This document shows positions 11,401 through 19,095 of a stretch of 64,000 bases of DNA, piece after piece. Position 1 is the stretch's first letter, and the number at the start of each line of letters is the position of its first letter. The notes under the pieces are model-generated. The model made no database searches. It was not told the DNA's origin and was given only the letters and a program-made list of their open reading frames with translations. This DNA comes from a virus: positions 1 to 64,000 of IMG/VR virus record IMGVR_UViG_3300017613_000561; one strand, given 5' to 3'. The translations under genes were made by a program, and so were the position numbers.

Positions 11401-11607
11401 TCAGGCGTCATATCTATATATTATGATAATAAACTTCAGGGTAGTTGGGAGGGAGACCCAGGAGCAATAAATAATATACAATTCGGTAATCGTAGTTCTG
11501 TAGGGGATGGTGGCATTAACGGAACCATAGATGATATAGCAATATTCAATAGGGCTTTGACTAGCATAGAAAGATTAGAGCTGTATAAACTAGTATCAGG
11601 TTCTTAG
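5467..11607 (+). CDS. Giant LamG/concanavalin-like repeat tail protein
   Basis: A 2046-residue fibre-like protein built from LamG (concanavalin A-like, jelly-roll) domains, each about 220-240 residues. Eight units open with the motif YWRLGE or a close variant, near residues 38, 471, 704, 931, 1167, 1405, 1632 and 1849. A typical unit continues with NGTYTNTPTLG, DTAVTFDDAS, a W-F-K-T strand, a DGNWHHCV strand and ends GSIDEVAVYDYAL. Such domains bind sugars, often with calcium, so a receptor-binding role is likely. The first unit is split by an extra LamG-like segment at residues about 47-241. The gene is more AT-rich than its neighbours. No signal peptide is evident. Confidence 0.85.
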   Translation: MMYRLVVIAASNIGGGEPPGPSSEYYYDLVISDLPAGYWRLGEGATQIRPALIWLRGDATTYHNYDFTFLTSYNDSGDDYVKNNNGSTNLITLDTAVTTSEYTFEFWIQSKSISSNEVLLGILNTAETVVVAFQFYSGNLYFYNESGSYVNVDTLANLGFVNNTWTHVAAVRTSTDLDLYINGTHEHNTTVSGTYQIAKLRTQHTAAATDCWFTDIKISEEAVYTDDFTPPTRNSTTRFSTAEDTTTHAIDQINTFDGNYVNTPTLGAAGVLVGDSDTAVTFDDASDEYIGMGDVLDFDNDDPLSIECWFKTSVSSTQMSLISKNTHNSPYNGYDIYQHGTSNKIYFTLAETTPGNHIGVYTDNTYNDGNWHHLVVTYDGSTNASGVTIYVDGASVSTTTDSDDLGGTTVNTYSFNIASRNDGQYTFDGSMDEVAVYTHVLTPAQVKDHYIAGKYEVQEYAYYVLLSDPVAYWRLGESAGTNAKDLLGNYNGTYTNTPTLGATGALIDDLDTAVTFDDASSEYVTMGDVLDFDKDDPFSLECWFKTSTSGSYQMLVTKQNNTTTLGYAIYQHSSNELEFVLGNAVANYIVVDTDTTYNDNNWHHCVATYDGSEDAGGVTIYVDGVAVATTTVANNLTGTTLSSHPLLIGARQSTSYPWDGSIDEVAVYDYALPATQSWKHFYFGKHGFLFNLYEDVIKADTPLAYWRLGESSGTVAVDSIGPYPGTYTGTIIVNNAGALANDVDTAADFGAAAGHIDMGDVLDFASSDRFSLEAWFKTSSSSSQGIIGKFDTKGYLIQISSGTIYQYIRVTTTTNEIRKVSVKTFNDGNWHHCVVTYDGSSDASGLLLYVDGHVAECTATYDTLTGDMSNSTDLNVGAFNAGSKFRGLLDEVAIYGYTLDASQVYHHYLVGSEGRVPTTYDAVIKSDLPVAYWRLGETTGTVAFDQTGTYNGTYTNTPTLAAGGALFEDASTSVVFDEASDEYITMGDVLDFERTDSFSIACWFKTSTTGTTQMLISKNLSSGTYRGYAIYQSSTDDTLYFKLRSDNTGANQLDIKTDNTYNDGEWHHCVLTYDGSSDAKGAYFYIDGVLVDTTIGDNGLSTTTINSINFQIGARNGTNFPWDGSIDEVAVFDYALTHEKIKKHYSVGVTGYFGYAYQTMSSIPSVYWRLGDYPDVSTIARDEIRTFDGTYGGVNTLGVPALISGESDKAVTFGDATGDYISVSTGNEIVKTDQPFTISFWFSLNTYTGTKFIALVQVESDATEPYLIFLSNGYPGYAEICLGATANWAKGDADPDSSFVIDTLYHMVVTYNGQGSTTLGNYALYVDGEEITITTTSAYGSVTNQTILADDAANANYIDCDATIDEFVVLSKELTAYEVRSQYLLGKYGTLNYEQTILDLSPEAYWRMDEASGGLSDSVNSYDLTANGTPVYEETGLLFNDVNKAITFDGSTEYFEATATPPLGADDVSVYSITFWIEIDVLPAAAAIIYDQRRDSNGDSNVGFQLRSTGVFRSDKYPPSGSELDSNHVATTGRLYFVVYVEDGSSRKIYINGQLDNSDSSAETFTGSDTDMFGIGANVSSGLYKVEGTIDEMAVFTSALTATEIKHAYLLGKYSNAGYAYEILNIDPVAYWRLGESSGTAARDETLKHDGTYTNTPTLGASGTLVGDLDTAVSFDNSSNEYVSIADHVDLDGFSAFTIMAVVKPDSVTGSFGIVGKGSTSAWELQLYNSDFYFNINEGGGNSIAAGLTVVIGTTYFIVGTYDGSDMYLYVDAMEENTKSLTGSVNANAQALEIGRIRQDNTKDFDGVIDEVALFDYAVSASVIRELHWQGKYNNSGYGYTIYRKRPAVYLRLGESAGTVAHDVMGNQNGTYNGTVTLGATGLVFGDSDTALTTNGTATNYLSTGYHVDTDNDFSIVMSVNLASVAAATSFFSQGSTNDFLMWMDAAGATRFLANNATKITCATFSASTTYHIMMVRSSGVISIYYDNKLQGSWEGDPGAINNIQFGNRSSVGDGGINGTIDDIAIFNRALTSIERLELYKLVSGS

Positions 11608-11626
11608 TATTTAGAGGTAGGCACTA

Positions 11627-14600
11627 ATGTCTTTCCGTTCTTTTGGGTTATCACCGTATGGACTGCCCAAAGGAGTGCAGGGAACTGCTACCGACCACTC
11701 AGGGCAGAAAGCCCCCCGTCCGTATGGTCTATCCCCTTACGGGTTAGCCAAAAACCCCATATCTATCGTTACTGGTAACATTGCCACAGGCGTTGCTGGG
11801 CACTTCTCGTTTACAGGTAAGGCTTCTGAGGTATCCACCCCAACCACTGCCCAAGGCGTAGCAGGTCATCTTGCCTTAACAGGCAACGCTTCAGAAGCAG
11901 GTATACCTAATATAGCAGCAGGGGTGGCAGGGCATCTTACGCTTACAGGTAAAGTAGCTACTGCCAAAATAGACAACATTGCATTAGGTGTTGCAGGACA
12001 TCTTGACTTTACCGGCAATGCTTCAAAAACCACAGGGTCAAATACTGTTGAAGGTGTCGCAGGGCATTTAACTCTCACAGGAAAAGCAGCACAAGTCAAT
12101 ACACCTACCACCAGTTTAGGTGTAGCTGGGCATCTGTCTTTAACGGGGAAAGATGCTACCGCTAAGACTATTCCTTACCACTGGGCGCAGGGGGTTGCTG
12201 GGCATTTATCCTTAACTGGGAAAACTGCTACTGCCAAGATAGACAATATTGCTCAAGGTGTATCTGGGCATTTGAGTCTCACCGGTAATGCTTCGATAAC
12301 CACCCAGAAAGATACTGCTCTGGGTGTAGCAGGCCACCTGCCGTTCCTTAAGAAGTTCGGTAAGGTAGATAACGGGATCACGGTAACTACGGAGATTAAA
12401 GAAGGTCCGATAGATTATACCGATGATGTACTGGTAGACATCACCCCTGTAGTTTCTGAGTATGTAACCACCGGGATACCTATAGGTTATAACGTAACCG
12501 GCATATATGGTGCGGGTAGCTCCGGGATCAACGGTACGACATTAAACACTGGTCCTATAAACCAGCCTGGAGTTAATTACCCAGGACCGGACATTCAGGC
12601 CAATCTGAACTTTAGCTGGTCTCAGGGAGCAGTTCTGGTTGGGGGTATGACCTTTAAGTACGTCCTGATGGACGATGCTGAATATGGTCATGGAGAGCTG
12701 AACCATAAGTATGGGCAGGGCACACCAGAACCGGTGGTGTATAGTTCTGATCTGAATATGGTGTGGGAGCTTGATGCATATGTAGCCACTGCTCAGATTA
12801 ATGAGTTAAATTTCAGATTAGCCCATACTGGTGTTGACTATTACGCAGATTGTTTAAGTGAGATAAATGCTTTAAGGGTAGCAGAGGATCTGCCCCCGTT
12901 ATTACGCTACTCAAATGTTTCAGGTATCCCAGGATCAGATATTGCTTGGGATATGTCACATCAAATGGCTAAGCACAGTATTTTTGCCACAGAGAGCCCA
13001 TCCTTTGATGAAGGCTTTAGGACCCTGGAGGATTACAGTAACATGGTACCAGAAGGGGTGTGGAAGATAGGTGCTCTGGCAGCAGTTTGGGCTATGGATT
13101 CCATACCAACCCCAGCAGATTTAGTTGCATGGTTTGCAGCACAGCCTACATCATTGGAATATATGCTGGATGACTACAAGGAAGATAACAGCCCAGACCC
13201 CAGCAATAAATACGAACATTTTTGGATAGGCATTGAGTATAATTGGGAAAACGCTAGTCTGGATGGACCTACAGGCAATCCGGCTGGTACCAAGTATGCC
13301 TACATCACCTTTATATTTGGCGGAGTACTACAGGCGGGAGCAGACGGTATGCAAGAGATATCCTTAAACAACAAATACCAGATGGCGGCATACTCTGTAA
13401 GCACTCTGAGTAATAAGTATGAGCAGGATGCTTATACGGAGGTTCTGGTACAACATGATTCACCGTATGGGCTCAGGGTGGCAAATCAACATGAGGCTCC
13501 TTTTGGCTCTAGGGCTACCCAGCAGCATGTTGCTCCTATCACTTACAGGGTAGCAAGGCAGTTGGATGCCCCTTACGGGGAAATGGTACGTGTGATTACC
13601 CAGCATGACTCTAAATATGCTATCCAGCAGTACAACTTTGTAACCACAGACCATGCGGCCCTTTGGAGTATAGGTAATGTAGTGGTTCAGCACAACGCCC
13701 CTTATGTGGGACTAGGCCGAGTGCAAGTGCAGCACTTAAGTGCATACACTGCCACAGATACGGTAGTGAAGCAGCATGATGCTCCATATAGGATAGATGA
13801 CTTTAATAGGGTGCTTTCGGACCTGACCAGTATTTGGAGCATGATGTCGGATACTGATTATGCTGCAGCTCCGATCAGAAAGCTTATCCATAATGGGGTG
13901 GAGATAGAAATAGACTCCCTCACACTGTCCAGTTCTGAGAGCGGTGTAGCGTGGGAGTTTGAAGCTGCCCTTGTGGATGTAAAGGACTACAAGACTATTA
14001 CCAGAAGGGACACCATCATAGTGCAGCTGGCTGCAGACCAGTACACCATGGTTGTGGAGAGTAAGGAGTTGAATAGATCAGATCCAGCAGAAGTAACCAT
14101 GAGGCTGCGTGGAGCCAGTCCTATTGTTCTGAAGGCCCCACCGCATGCACAGACGATAACCAAATCGTACACCTCCATTATGTCTGCCAAGGCCATTGTG
14201 GAGGATCTCCTTGGTGAATCAGTAACGTGGGGCATTGTAGACTGGTTTATTCCTGCATATCGCATGGCGGTGTCCAACGGGTCGGCAATTACGGCTGCCC
14301 AGCGGGTTGTAGAGGCCGTAGGTGGTGTTATTGAGTCGAACTTGAACGGAACGATCAATATACGGCCGAAGTACCCTGTGACGGTTCCAGACTTCAGTAC
14401 TGCTACCCCTGACATGGTTTTGACGGACATAGATGACAATTTGTCAGTATCTGAAGGATTCCATATGGTAGAGAGTTATAATGTCTACCGGGTGAAGGAT
14501 GGGGACTCTGTATACCAGGATAAGCTGGAGCATGTTCCTGATCCAGATAACAAGTTTGCTCCCTGTACTATCAGGTGTTACCCGACCCCATGGAGGACGA

Positions 14601-14920
14601 ATGTAACCCTGAAGCATACCTGGGATTCTCGTATATCTCTGGCCTACGTTGGTGAAGTTACTCGGGTAGTGGAAGAAGAGCTGGTAGAATTCGTAGCAGG
14701 TGTTGGTAATTTGAAGTACCCTGCTACAAGTATCACGCTGGTAGATTGGGAGTCTTTGGCATTGACCGGGCTGACTTTCGACCCGTACACCAGCAAGGTG
14801 ACCACAAGTAACCCAGAGGATTATGGTTTGGCTAAGATAACGTACCAGACGAAATCTATAGATTACACAGCCACTCAGCCTGCAGACACTGATGCTCAGT
14901 TTGTGTTGGAGGATGCATAA
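11627..14920 (+). CDS. Chimeric tail protein: repeats, CAP-like domain, hub-like C-terminus
   Basis: A 1097-residue mosaic. Residues 1-45 contain a duplicated GLSPYGL motif. Residues about 50-245 hold nine copies of a roughly 22-residue unit centred on GVAGHLSLTGK. Residues about 390-555 resemble a CAP/SCP (PR-1) domain (INALRVAEDLPPLLRYS, MSHQMAKHSIF). Residues about 605-725 repeat QHDAPY or close variants about eight times. Residues about 830-1097 resemble tail-hub or baseplate proteins (TAAQRVVEAVGGVIESNL, INIRPKYPV). It ends by a one-base overlap with the next gene. The design suggests a central tail-tip protein with an exposed N-terminal arm. The CAP call is tentative. Confidence 0.7.
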   Translation: MSFRSFGLSPYGLPKGVQGTATDHSGQKAPRPYGLSPYGLAKNPISIVTGNIATGVAGHFSFTGKASEVSTPTTAQGVAGHLALTGNASEAGIPNIAAGVAGHLTLTGKVATAKIDNIALGVAGHLDFTGNASKTTGSNTVEGVAGHLTLTGKAAQVNTPTTSLGVAGHLSLTGKDATAKTIPYHWAQGVAGHLSLTGKTATAKIDNIAQGVSGHLSLTGNASITTQKDTALGVAGHLPFLKKFGKVDNGITVTTEIKEGPIDYTDDVLVDITPVVSEYVTTGIPIGYNVTGIYGAGSSGINGTTLNTGPINQPGVNYPGPDIQANLNFSWSQGAVLVGGMTFKYVLMDDAEYGHGELNHKYGQGTPEPVVYSSDLNMVWELDAYVATAQINELNFRLAHTGVDYYADCLSEINALRVAEDLPPLLRYSNVSGIPGSDIAWDMSHQMAKHSIFATESPSFDEGFRTLEDYSNMVPEGVWKIGALAAVWAMDSIPTPADLVAWFAAQPTSLEYMLDDYKEDNSPDPSNKYEHFWIGIEYNWENASLDGPTGNPAGTKYAYITFIFGGVLQAGADGMQEISLNNKYQMAAYSVSTLSNKYEQDAYTEVLVQHDSPYGLRVANQHEAPFGSRATQQHVAPITYRVARQLDAPYGEMVRVITQHDSKYAIQQYNFVTTDHAALWSIGNVVVQHNAPYVGLGRVQVQHLSAYTATDTVVKQHDAPYRIDDFNRVLSDLTSIWSMMSDTDYAAAPIRKLIHNGVEIEIDSLTLSSSESGVAWEFEAALVDVKDYKTITRRDTIIVQLAADQYTMVVESKELNRSDPAEVTMRLRGASPIVLKAPPHAQTITKSYTSIMSAKAIVEDLLGESVTWGIVDWFIPAYRMAVSNGSAITAAQRVVEAVGGVIESNLNGTINIRPKYPVTVPDFSTATPDMVLTDIDDNLSVSEGFHMVESYNVYRVKDGDSVYQDKLEHVPDPDNKFAPCTIRCYPTPWRTNVTLKHTWDSRISLAYVGEVTRVVEEELVEFVAGVGNLKYPATSITLVDWESLALTGLTFDPYTSKVTTSNPEDYGLAKITYQTKSIDYTATQPADTDAQFVLEDA
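13732..13743 (+). promoter_or_regulatory. GCACTTAAGTGC palindrome inside the hub-like gene
   Basis: Perfect copy encoding His-Leu-Ser-Ala inside one of the QH(D/N)APY repeats. It is far from a gene start and is the only perfect copy in the late structural block; chance is possible. Confidence 0.4.
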
Positions 14921-15435
14921 TGGCCGCTGTAACCACAAGTCTAGTAGTCTCCCTGACCTCTGATTCTGTAGCAGATGCTTCTATCTATAAGGCGGAGTTT
15001 GATAGTCGTACTGCCGGTGAAGGTGGGCTGAACAATGGAGATACCAGCTTTTCTCCGGGAGATAACCTTGGATTCCTGCTGTACAGGAGTTCTAACATCA
15101 ACGATGCGGCTACCATCATAACCCCATCCCTTGGGAGTATTATCAGCTTAAACAACGGCTCAAGGGCTATCACTGAGTTCATAAAGTTCACTAATACCAA
15201 GGAAGTGGCCCCCCAGTATCCCATTGCCGGAAACTTCACGTATACCTGGATGGGGAATAATCTAGGGGCGGTATCTCAGGTTAATGACAGGAAACTGACC
15301 ATTCCGGCTGACGGTGTAGGTGTAGCAAAGATCACGTACACCACGACTTTTAAGCAGTACAAGCTGACGAATACCAAGATACCGGGAGAGGATGAATATG
15401 ATGTTCTGATATACATCGCTGGGGAGACAGTATGA
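14920..15435 (+). CDS. Tail/baseplate accessory protein
   Basis: A 171-residue beta-rich protein with no signal peptide or catalytic motif. Its start overlaps the stop of the hub-like protein, and its own end overlaps the next gene by four bases. The C-terminal part (VGVAKITYTTTFKQYKL) parallels the end of the preceding protein (YGLAKITYQTKSIDY), which suggests that the two share a fold or arose by duplication of the terminal domain. Probably a structural partner at the tail tip. Confidence 0.6.
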   Translation: MAAVTTSLVVSLTSDSVADASIYKAEFDSRTAGEGGLNNGDTSFSPGDNLGFLLYRSSNINDAATIITPSLGSIISLNNGSRAITEFIKFTNTKEVAPQYPIAGNFTYTWMGNNLGAVSQVNDRKLTIPADGVGVAKITYTTTFKQYKLTNTKIPGEDEYDVLIYIAGETV

Positions 15436-15740
15436 TAGACGTTATGGTAGCCAGATTACCTGCAGATAAGCAGGGGCAGGATATCCAGGACTCGTTGATT
15501 ACTTCCATCCCGGCAGCTCTGGCTAGGGGCCAGATGGAGATAGACGACCATTCAGACCTCCAACCCCTCCAGGTATCCATCCTTTACAGGTCAGGACTGA
15601 AACCGGGTATTTTGGTAAATGTACACGATGCTATTCAAGGTGCGTCTTGGCCTGGGAAAGTAGAGGGAGTAAGATTTAGTACCAGCGGAACTATGCTACT
15701 GGCAGTTTTGGATATTGTGAAGCCCGGGGATGTAAATTGA
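15432..15740 (+). CDS. Small baseplate-type protein
   Basis: A 102-residue protein coupled to its neighbours by overlaps on both sides. The segment LYRSGLKPGILVNVHDAIQG followed by WPGKVEGVRF looks like a short OB-like beta domain of the kind found in small tail-hub proteins. No catalytic residues could be assigned. It belongs to the tail-tip group 11627-15961. Confidence 0.55.
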   Translation: MIDVMVARLPADKQGQDIQDSLITSIPAALARGQMEIDDHSDLQPLQVSILYRSGLKPGILVNVHDAIQGASWPGKVEGVRFSTSGTMLLAVLDIVKPGDVN

Positions 15741-15961
15741 GCGAACTATCTGATTTGTTGAAGGTTTTAAGCTCACCAACCCCAAAGTCAGGTGTTGTTG
15801 TGCTGGTAGCGGAGAACACGGTTACAGTTAGTACCAGTGCAGGCCCCAAGGTTATAAGGAACACAGGGGCTTATCAACGTGGGGACACTTTGATGTTGCG
15901 CGGGGATGAGATACTTGGTAAGACAGCTTCAGTAGCAAGTTTACCTGTATATTACGTTTAG
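15737..15961 (+). CDS. Small beta-barrel protein in tail operon
   Basis: A 74-residue protein. The only start that covers the conserved-looking N-terminus is TTG at 15737, coupled to the preceding TGA (TTGA overlap). The sequence alternates short strands (GVVVLVAENTVTVST, then GDTLMLRGDEILGK), consistent with a small OB-like barrel. Its position beside the hub-like proteins suggests a minor tail-tip component. Not recognised at family level. Confidence 0.5.
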   Translation: MSELSDLLKVLSSPTPKSGVVVLVAENTVTVSTSAGPKVIRNTGAYQRGDTLMLRGDEILGKTASVASLPVYYV

Positions 15962-15983
15962 TTATTTTACTTAGGGGTGGTCA

Positions 15984-16301
15984 ATGGTACCCATCACTTT
16001 ATATCAATGGAAGCAGTTTATTGAAGGAGGCTATCGCTCACATCGCCAAGATTATATCCAACAGAATCGTATAGATGGTGATTTATCTATTCGTGAGTAT
16101 AAGTCAATCCAAGGTGATATGGTAGTTGCTCAAATGATCACAAATGAGGTTACTGGGGAGCAAACATTTGAAGCTCTTCAAGATTTAGTAGATCAGACTT
16201 CGTGGATCTATATTCCCACGGATGAAGAATACGAAGAGTGGTCTGAACAGGGGTTATTCATCCCGGATGAGATAGCTAAGAGGGAGACTCCACCAACATG
16301 A
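15984..16301 (+). CDS. Small hypothetical protein upstream of paralogous fibres
   Basis: A 105-residue acidic protein starting at an ATG preceded by GGGGTGG. It contains YQWKQFIEGGYRSHRQDYIQ near the N-terminus and an acidic, aromatic C-terminal half. The last four bases overlap the first of two paralogous fibre genes. Possibly a connector for those fibres. No known domain was recognised. Confidence 0.5.
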   Translation: MVPITLYQWKQFIEGGYRSHRQDYIQQNRIDGDLSIREYKSIQGDMVVAQMITNEVTGEQTFEALQDLVDQTSWIYIPTDEEYEEWSEQGLFIPDEIAKRETPPT

Positions 16302-17431
16302 GTTTTACTATCCCTGCTGCTGTTCATCTGATGCAAACCGACTGGGACGTTGACGCTCGTGCCCGTGGAGCTTTTACTGAAGGGACATTCAATACTCGCA
16401 ACACTAAAACCAACGGCTCCCTCCCTTTGACAGGTTCTGCCGCTACTGGCTTTGTTAATACTACGACTAATGGGTTTCGAGGCGTATATTGGGAGTTCTT
16501 GGCATCTGGCGGATACGATGTGTCTACTGATACCAAGGTTTGTATATTCACGTTCCAGTTTAATGCGCCTAACAGATTGGAGATGGAGACAGCGGCCAAC
16601 AATGGTATTGTGGTCCGGTTAGGTAGTGGTTCTGCGTCACCCCCCACTAACTACAGAACTTTCCAAGTTGGTGGGCAGGATGTGGCCATGGGCAAGGCCA
16701 GGGAGTTTCCGAATCACCTTGTCATAGACATGAACAACACAACGCAAGAAGCAACCGTTGGGACCTACGACAACACGGATGTTGAGTGTTTAGGTATAGG
16801 CACCACTTCATATACAACCATGGGCGGTACCACGACCCAGATATTTCTACAGCGCATGTTCGTGTTTGATACGACCAAGAACGCTACCAACATCCCCCGG
16901 TTCACTGGGGCAGGTAGTGATTGGGACGATGTCATCACAGCATTAGGAACCGCGTATAATACCAAAATTACTCACGGGTGGTTGTTACGGGAAGGGAATG
17001 TCTTTTCCCTAGCTTGCCCCATTGAGATTGGTGATAATTCAACGGCCACCACGTTTAATGATAATGGTGCTTCAGTATTCTGGCAGGACTCAGACGATCC
17101 CGCTGATCCTAGAGTACGTTTAACGGATCAAGCCTTTCGGGTATATTTAAACCTAAGAAACAACGTGGCTGACACTGCGACATTCAGTGGGTCTTATGAT
17201 GCGGGTAATAGTTATCCGCCATGGGATTTTGACCAAGACGATAATGCGGTGGTTACTTTTAATGGTGCAACTTTCAAACGAACAGGTCAATTTGATGTGG
17301 GGTCTAGCATCACTGGCACTGCTACGTTTGACGATTGTGGGGTGGTTTATTGTAATGATAACTCAGTCGATTTGGATGGTAGTACATTCAAGAATCCGCA
17401 TGGCGATCACTTATTGAGGTTAGCCGCATGA
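16298..17431 (+). CDS. Tail fibre/spike protein, shorter paralogue
   Basis: A 377-residue beta-rich virion protein. It is clearly homologous to the first ~370 residues of the next gene. Shared landmarks, in order, are NTKTNGSLPL / GVKANGSLPL, FNAPNRLEME / CNAPNRIQID, GSASPPTNYRTF / GTGSPPTVYRDF, DPRVRLTDQAFRVYLNLRNN / DPRVRVTTQAFRTYLNLRNN and DLDGSTFKN / DIDGSTFRN. It stops at LLRLAA where the paralogue continues for about 180 residues. The C-terminal part with short repeated ATF/VTF strands suggests a beta-helix. It overlaps the next gene by four bases (ATGA). Confidence 0.7.
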   Translation: MSFTIPAAVHLMQTDWDVDARARGAFTEGTFNTRNTKTNGSLPLTGSAATGFVNTTTNGFRGVYWEFLASGGYDVSTDTKVCIFTFQFNAPNRLEMETAANNGIVVRLGSGSASPPTNYRTFQVGGQDVAMGKAREFPNHLVIDMNNTTQEATVGTYDNTDVECLGIGTTSYTTMGGTTTQIFLQRMFVFDTTKNATNIPRFTGAGSDWDDVITALGTAYNTKITHGWLLREGNVFSLACPIEIGDNSTATTFNDNGASVFWQDSDDPADPRVRLTDQAFRVYLNLRNNVADTATFSGSYDAGNSYPPWDFDQDDNAVVTFNGATFKRTGQFDVGSSITGTATFDDCGVVYCNDNSVDLDGSTFKNPHGDHLLRLAA

Positions 17432-19083
17432 CTTTCGCGCTCCCTACAGTTAAAGACGCTTGCGCCATAACTCGTGGTGCCACGGACCCTAAGTGGTTGG
17501 CAGATATCAATTCTCCAACCAATACTGGTGTGAAAGCAAACGGCAGTCTGCCCTTGGCGGATAGTGCAACCGAGTTTGATAACAATTTGGCTGGTTCAAC
17601 CAAGGGGTATGCCAAAGAGTTTGAGAACGGGCAATCCCCTGCTTATGATGTGTCAAGTGATACTAAGTTAATGCTATGGCACACTCAATGTAATGCACCA
17701 AACAGAATACAGATTGATTCGGTAAGTAATGGCGGATTAATACTTCGCCTTTATTCCGGGACAGGATCACCACCAACTGTGTACCGGGATTTTTATGTGG
17801 GGGGTAATGACACTCCCTATGCCGCTTCTATCTCTGGGCAATACCCGTTGGTCTTGGACCTGAACGATGCCACGCATGACGCATCCAACGGCAGCTTTGA
17901 TAATACGAATGTCACCAGTATTGGTATCATGACCACCCGGTTTAATTTGGCTGGGACTTCCACCAATTGGAATTACCAAGGCAAGCTGTACATTATTGAT
18001 ACAACCAAGGCGTCTTCTAACACACCGACATTCAGTGGGTCAGGAGCCAAGGCCCTAGATGCTGTTACTGCTATTCAGGGATCGGACTATACAGATAAGT
18101 ATGGAAACTGGGTTAGAAAGATCGGGGCGGTTATCTTCATTGATATGCCGTTCCGTATTGGTAATAACTCATCCATTACAACTTTCGATGACGAAGGCAA
18201 TACTATCATCAGCCCGAAAGCTAATGACGGTGCAGATCCGAGAGTACGAGTTACAACCCAAGCCTTTCGAACTTATTTGAACCTGAGGAATAACGCTTCG
18301 GACACTGCTGATTTCAGCGGTACTTGGATCTGGCAGGTTCGATCACCCTTTGATTGGGATCAGGATGATAGTGCAGTAGTGACCTTCACAAACCCTACGT
18401 TTAAAGGTATGGGCGAGTTCACTTTAGGGTCTAGCATTACAGGTCCAGCAGTTTTTGATGATGTAGATTCAGTGGTTTTTGCTGATACTGGTGTTGATAT
18501 AGATGGGTCTACATTTAGAAACCAAAATGGCACATATGCCTTAAAGATGACGGTGGGAGCTATGGATATAGCAGATATGAGATTTGAGTCGTATGCCGGT
18601 AAACATGCGATTCTGATTGATACAGCGGGTACATATGAGTTTGATAATGTATATTTTGATCAATCTGGAACGAATGATGTTGAAACAACTCATGCAACGG
18701 GTACGGTGACTATTAATGTAGTTAACGGTGGGACTGTACCTACAGTTACTGAAACAGGAGCTGGGTCAGTTGTTATTAATAATAACAAATCATTAACAAT
18801 CAATGTACAGGATGAATCAAAAGTAGCTATTCAGAACGCTCAATGTTCTATCCGTCTACTAGACAGTCCATATACTCAGTTAATGAATGAAGATTCGACA
18901 GCTCTGGGAGTAGCCACGGAACTTTATAATTATGGAGGTGCACCTGTTGATATTGTGTGGAAGGTGAGGAAGTCGGAAGATACGGATAATCCTCGTTATT
19001 TTGCACAGTCTGGGACAGGACAAATTGCTGCTTCAGGGTTTGAAATAACAGTAACTTTGAAAGAGAATCAGTTTATCCAATAG
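17428..19083 (+). CDS. Tail fibre/spike protein, longer paralogue
   Basis: A 551-residue protein. Residues 1-370 align with the whole of the preceding gene; residues about 371-551 are unique and include beta-helix-like strands (MDIADMRFESYAGKHAILID, YEFDNVYFDQSG) and an Ig-like C-terminal piece (SVVINNNKSLTINVQDES). Start coupling is ATGA. The extra C-terminal part may be the receptor-binding or trimerisation tip that the shorter copy lacks. No enzymatic residues can be assigned from sequence alone. Confidence 0.7.
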   Translation: MTFALPTVKDACAITRGATDPKWLADINSPTNTGVKANGSLPLADSATEFDNNLAGSTKGYAKEFENGQSPAYDVSSDTKLMLWHTQCNAPNRIQIDSVSNGGLILRLYSGTGSPPTVYRDFYVGGNDTPYAASISGQYPLVLDLNDATHDASNGSFDNTNVTSIGIMTTRFNLAGTSTNWNYQGKLYIIDTTKASSNTPTFSGSGAKALDAVTAIQGSDYTDKYGNWVRKIGAVIFIDMPFRIGNNSSITTFDDEGNTIISPKANDGADPRVRVTTQAFRTYLNLRNNASDTADFSGTWIWQVRSPFDWDQDDSAVVTFTNPTFKGMGEFTLGSSITGPAVFDDVDSVVFADTGVDIDGSTFRNQNGTYALKMTVGAMDIADMRFESYAGKHAILIDTAGTYEFDNVYFDQSGTNDVETTHATGTVTINVVNGGTVPTVTETGAGSVVINNNKSLTINVQDESKVAIQNAQCSIRLLDSPYTQLMNEDSTALGVATELYNYGGAPVDIVWKVRKSEDTDNPRYFAQSGTGQIAASGFEITVTLKENQFIQ

Positions 19084-19095
19084 GAGAAGAGTAAA

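Noticed and set aside
5467-11607. Frameshift or assembly error in the giant repeat gene
   Set aside because: The frame is open for 2046 codons and every repeat is intact except for the nested insertion, so no error needs to be assumed.
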